From: JBBDYQ01 sp035553855
GTDB lineage: Bacteria; Actinomycetota; Thermoleophilia; Solirubrobacterales; Thermoleophilaceae
Direction of reading: 5' to 3'
DNA length: 8,678 nt
Assembly (NCBI GenBank): GCA_035553855.1
Contig: DATMJO010000074.1
Location: 1 to 8,678, forward strand
Shown here in pieces: positions 6,003 to 8,678 of this stretch. The notes beneath the pieces are model-generated. The model did not search any database and had not been told where the DNA came from. It saw only the letters and a list, made by a program, of their open reading frames with translations. The position numbers were made by a program, and so were the translations under genes. Within the stretch, counting starts at the first letter, position 1; each line of letters begins with the position of its first letter.

Positions 6003-6020
6003 CTTAGTCATATGACTAAG
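6003..6020. promoter_or_regulatory. Palindromic operator spanning the tetR start codon
   Basis: CTTAGTCATATGACTAAG is a perfect 18-bp palindrome. Its right half begins with the ATG of tetR (6012-6014), and the whole site covers the predicted transcription start. Size, symmetry and position are what is expected for a TetR-family dimer blocking its own promoter. The identity of the binding protein is inferred from adjacency. Confidence 0.75.
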
Positions 6021-6665
6021 GCAGTCGACCAAGGCGCTTCGAGAGGGTCCGCGACAGCTACGGCGTCGGGGCGCACCAGGCAGGAGACGATCGGGCTCTT
6101 CCTCGATGCCGCGGAGCGGCTGCTGATCAGCTCCGGGGCTGCGGCCGTCACCACGCGCCGGCTCGCCGCCGAGGCCGGACTGAACCACGGCCTGGTCCAT
6201 TACTACTTCGGCTCGGTCGAGGAGGTCGAGCTGCAGGTCCTGGAGCGCTTCACGGCGCGGCTCGTGGAGCGCCAGCGCGCGATGTACGCAGCGGATGCTC
6301 CCTTCCTCGAGAAGTGGCGCACGGCGATGCGCTACATCGATGAGGACCTCGAGGCGGGCTATCCGAAGGTCCTGGCCGAGCTGTGGGCGCTCACCTGGAA
6401 TCGGCCCGAGCTGCGCGATCGGACCGCAAACGCGTGGGACGCGTGGCGCGGGGTGCTGACCGACGCCTTCGAGAGGGCGATCGACGAGTACGGACTGGAT
6501 CGCGACCGCTATCCGGTGAAGGCGCTCGTGACGCTCGTGCTGACCTTCAACAACGGCCTGCTGCTCGAGCGTCTCACCGGGATGAGCGAGGGCCACAGGG
6601 AGCTGTTGGACTGGATCGACAACTGGCTCGAGGACCTCGAGCGCGGGAAGGGACGGCGGGGATGA
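6012..6665 (+). CDS. TetR/AcrR family transcriptional regulator
   Basis: A 217-aa one-component repressor of usual family length. After a disordered Ser/Thr/Arg-rich N-tail (1-25), the DNA-binding domain runs from RQETIGLFLDAAERLLISSG (23-42) through the helix-turn-helix VTTRRLAAEAGLNHGLVHYY (46-65) to FGSVEEVELQVLERF (66-80). The remaining ~135 residues form the helical ligand-binding and dimerisation domain, including a Trp-rich segment (LAELWALTWNRPELRD). The ligand is unknown. No Shine-Dalgarno site precedes the ATG; the predicted transcript starts only about 6 nt upstream. The TGA overlaps the ATG of the following hydrolase-glycosyltransferase gene (ATGA), so both are translated from one mRNA, and an 18-bp palindrome over the start codon suggests self-repression. 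The likely target is therefore its own operon. Confidence 0.92.
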   Translation: MTKAVDQGASRGSATATASGRTRQETIGLFLDAAERLLISSGAAAVTTRRLAAEAGLNHGLVHYYFGSVEEVELQVLERFTARLVERQRAMYAADAPFLEKWRTAMRYIDEDLEAGYPKVLAELWALTWNRPELRDRTANAWDAWRGVLTDAFERAIDEYGLDRDRYPVKALVTLVLTFNNGLLLERLTGMSEGHRELLDWIDNWLEDLERGKGRRG

Positions 6666-8678
6666 GGACGATCACGAAAACGGCGAAGCGCACCGTCGCG
6701 ACGGGGCGGACCGGCGAGCAGAGCCGCGCGCGCTATCCCGATCACGAGGGATACGCGGAGCGCGATGGCCAGCGGCTCTTCTACGAGGTCTACGGCAGCG
6801 GCGACGAGACGATCTTCTTCCTGCCCAGCTGGTCGATCGTGCACTCCCGGATCTGGAAGATGCAGGTCCCGTACCTCGCCCGCCACTTCCGGGTCGTCAC
6901 GATGGACGGGCTGGGCAACGGGAAGTCCGACCGCTGCCGCGATCCGGAGCGCTACGCGGTGGGCCCCTTCGCCGAGGATTGCCTGGCCGTGATGGACGCG
7001 ACGGAGACCGAGCGCGCCGTGCTCGTCGGTCTCTCGAGAGGCGCGCAGTGGCTGCTCGAGATGGCCTCCAGCCATCCGGACCGCGTGGCCGGCGCCGTGT
7101 TCGTCGGCCCGATGTTCCCGTACATGCCCTCGCACTGGACACTGCTCCTGCATCCGGCCATGCAGAAGCGACTGTTCACCCGCATGCCGGCCTACCGCTG
7201 GTGGGGGCGCATGAACGCCAACCACTGGCGCGAGGACTACGTGGAGTTCGTGGAGTGGTTCCACAGCCGCTGCCTGCCCGAGCCGCATTCGACGAAGGCC
7301 TTCGAGGACGCGGTGGGGTGGGGGCTGGAGACCGATCCCGAGACGCTGATCGCGTCTGCCCAGGGCAAGATGCATCGCGATCGCGCCACGCTGCGCGACC
7401 TCGCGGGCCGGCTGCGGTGTCCGGCGGTCGTCATCCAGGGCGAGCACGACAAGATCGCCCCCTTGCGTGACGGGCGGGCCCTCGCACGACTCGCCGGGGC
7501 GGGCCTCGAGGTCGTCGAGGGCGGTGGGCACGTCGTGCACGCGCGCAAGCCGGTGCAGGTCAACCTTGCGTTGCGGGACGTGGCTGAGGAGGCCTTCGAC
7601 CGGCCGCGGACCGGCCGCGACCCGACCGTGCATCGCGGCGACGGCAGGCGCCGGGCGCTTTTCATCTCCTCGCCGATCGGTCTCGGCCACGCCCAGCGCG
7701 ATGTGGCGATCGCCCGCGAGCTGCGCGAGCAGGTGCCCGATCTCGAGATCGACTGGCTGGCGCAGAGCCCGGTCACTCGCGTGCTCGAGCAGGAGGGCGA
7801 GCGGATCCACCCCGCGAGCGTCCACCTGGCGAGCGAGTCGGCGCACATCGAGTCCGAGTCGGCCGAGCACGACCTGCATTGCTTCCAGGCCTTCCGCCGC
7901 ATGGACGAGATCCTCGCCGCGAACTTCATGGTGTTCCACGACGTGGTGCGCGACGAGCGCTACGACCTGTGGATCGGCGACGAGGCCTGGGAGCTCGATT
8001 ACTACCTGCACGAGAACCCGAGCGAGAAGCGCGTCCCGTTCGCGTGGCTCACGGACTTCGTCGGCTGGCTCCCGATGGCCGACGGCGGGGAGCACGAGGA
8101 GTACCTGACCGCCGACTACAACGCCGACATGGTCGACCACATCGGCCGGCACCCGGACGTCCGCGACCTCGCGCTCTTCGTCGGCAATCCCGACGACATC
8201 GTCCCCCACCGCCTGGGTCCGGGCCTGCCGTACGTGCGCGACTGGACCGAGCGCCACTTCGACTTCACCGGCTACGTCACCGGCTTCGACCCCGCTGCGC
8301 TCGGGGACCGTGCGAAGCTGCGCGCCGAGCTGGGGTACGGCGACGACGAACGCGTCTGCATCGTCACCGTCGGCGGCTCGGGCGTCGGCGCGCATCTGCT
8401 CCAGCGCGTGATCGCCGCGTTCCCGGAGGCCAAGGAGCGCATTCCCGACCTTCGGATGATCGTCGTCTCGGGTCCGCGCATCGACCCCGCCGCCCTGCCG
8501 GCACACGACGGCCTCGAGGTCGTCGCCTACGTGCACAACCTGTACCGGCACCTGGCGGCGTGCGATCTGGCGGTCGTCCAGGGGGGTCTGACCACCTCGA
8601 TGGAGCTGACCGCGAACAAGCGGCCGTTCCTCTACTTCCCGCTGCGCCACCACTTCGAGCAGAACCTCCACGTGCGGC
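6662..8678 (+). CDS. Alpha/beta hydrolase fused to a GT-B (family 28/1-like) glycosyltransferase, 3' end beyond the window
   Basis: A single frame stays open from the ATG at 6662 (4-bp overlap with tetR; AAGGGA and GGGG upstream as ribosome site) to the right edge, 672 codons. Residues ~30-305 are an alpha/beta hydrolase: FFLPSWSIVHSRIWKMQVPY then VTMDGLGNGKSDR, nucleophile elbow GLSRG (S125), acid in GEHDK (D263) and histidine in GGGHVVH (H290), a complete Ser-Asp-His triad. After a short Arg/Pro/Gly linker, residues ~328-672 are a GT-B glycosyltransferase: Gly-rich N-terminal loop ISSPIGLGHAQRD, VTVGGSGVGAHLL (~569-581), and the nucleotide-sugar-binding region QGGLTTSMELT (640-650) with FLYFPLRHHFEQN (656-668), as in MurG/GT28 C-domains. 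There is no signal peptide or membrane helix, so it is probably cytosolic. Acceptor, donor sugar and hydrolase substrate are unknown. An in-frame GTG at 7628 could allow separate expression of the second domain, but no stop separates the two. Confidence 0.85.
   Translation, partial: MRTITKTAKRTVATGRTGEQSRARYPDHEGYAERDGQRLFYEVYGSGDETIFFLPSWSIVHSRIWKMQVPYLARHFRVVTMDGLGNGKSDRCRDPERYAVGPFAEDCLAVMDATETERAVLVGLSRGAQWLLEMASSHPDRVAGAVFVGPMFPYMPSHWTLLLHPAMQKRLFTRMPAYRWWGRMNANHWREDYVEFVEWFHSRCLPEPHSTKAFEDAVGWGLETDPETLIASAQGKMHRDRATLRDLAGRLRCPAVVIQGEHDKIAPLRDGRALARLAGAGLEVVEGGGHVVHARKPVQVNLALRDVAEEAFDRPRTGRDPTVHRGDGRRRALFISSPIGLGHAQRDVAIARELREQVPDLEIDWLAQSPVTRVLEQEGERIHPASVHLASESAHIESESAEHDLHCFQAFRRMDEILAANFMVFHDVVRDERYDLWIGDEAWELDYYLHENPSEKRVPFAWLTDFVGWLPMADGGEHEEYLTADYNADMVDHIGRHPDVRDLALFVGNPDDIVPHRLGPGLPYVRDWTERHFDFTGYVTGFDPAALGDRAKLRAELGYGDDERVCIVTVGGSGVGAHLLQRVIAAFPEAKERIPDLRMIVVSGPRIDPAALPAHDGLEVVAYVHNLYRHLAACDLAVVQGGLTTSMELTANKRPFLYFPLRHHFEQNLHVR

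Noticed and set aside
5952..6596. 214-aa minus-strand frame opposite tetR
   Set aside because: It is a shadow of the TetR gene, whose helix-turn-helix, promoter and operator are clear.
6509..8671. 720-aa minus-strand open frame across the right end
   Set aside because: It is antisense to the hydrolase-glycosyltransferase fusion, whose triad and nucleotide-sugar motifs are convincing. The antisense product is a Val/Arg/His/Asp-rich composition artefact without domain motifs.

Overview
The window is GC-rich, gene-dense DNA, most likely from an actinobacterium. The class Thermoleophilia (Solirubrobacterales-like) is my best guess. The evidence is codon usage with G/C at most third positions, frequent GTG/TTG starts, few clear Shine-Dalgarno sites, an acetolactate-synthase-like protein that closely resembles mycobacterial IlvG, an actinobacterial-style initiator tRNA (C1/U72, no encoded CCA), and a GGDEF protein with the DRxxA-type heptads common in this group. 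The taxonomic call is inference.

Layout, left to right. (1) Positions 1-1142, minus strand: a two-gene membrane operon. A flippase-like/LPG-synthase-TM protein is followed, with a 4-bp ATGA overlap, by a PAP2-like protein that runs off the left edge. (2) Positions 1252-2880, plus strand, divergent from (1): a ThDP-dependent acetolactate-synthase-family enzyme. It is followed by a 25-bp palindrome and a strong hairpin terminator, then about 220 bp with no clear gene. (3) Positions 3186-4383, minus strand: a 91-aa protein that looks like a single orphan beta-propeller blade, then a Ppx/GppA phosphatase 7 bp downstream. (4) Positions 4433-4613, plus strand: a free-standing initiator tRNA-fMet gene with its own promoter and a rho-independent terminator. 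(5) Positions 4614-5974: a minus-strand diguanylate cyclase with heptad repeats, flanked by two apparent gene remnants, a possible GGDEF C-terminus on one side and a transposase C-terminus on the other. (6) Position 5971 to the right edge, plus strand: a TetR regulator translationally coupled to a large open-ended gene that fuses an alpha/beta hydrolase to a GT-B glycosyltransferase.

Region 6 is the most distinctive. A near-consensus promoter (TTGACA, 17 bp, TATTCT) lies just before an 18-bp perfect palindrome whose right half begins with the TetR start codon. This predicts a nearly leaderless mRNA and autorepression. The TetR stop overlaps the start of the hydrolase-glycosyltransferase fusion, so the regulator probably controls the enzyme as a two-gene module. 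The fusion has no stop codon inside the window, and a long antisense frame runs over much of it, so a simple closed-ORF search would miss it.

The other genes are ordinary housekeeping or accessory functions (branched-chain 2-keto-acid type chemistry, polyphosphate/ppGpp metabolism, c-di-GMP signalling, translation initiation) and no shared pathway links them. No CRISPR array, rRNA or intact mobile element was seen.
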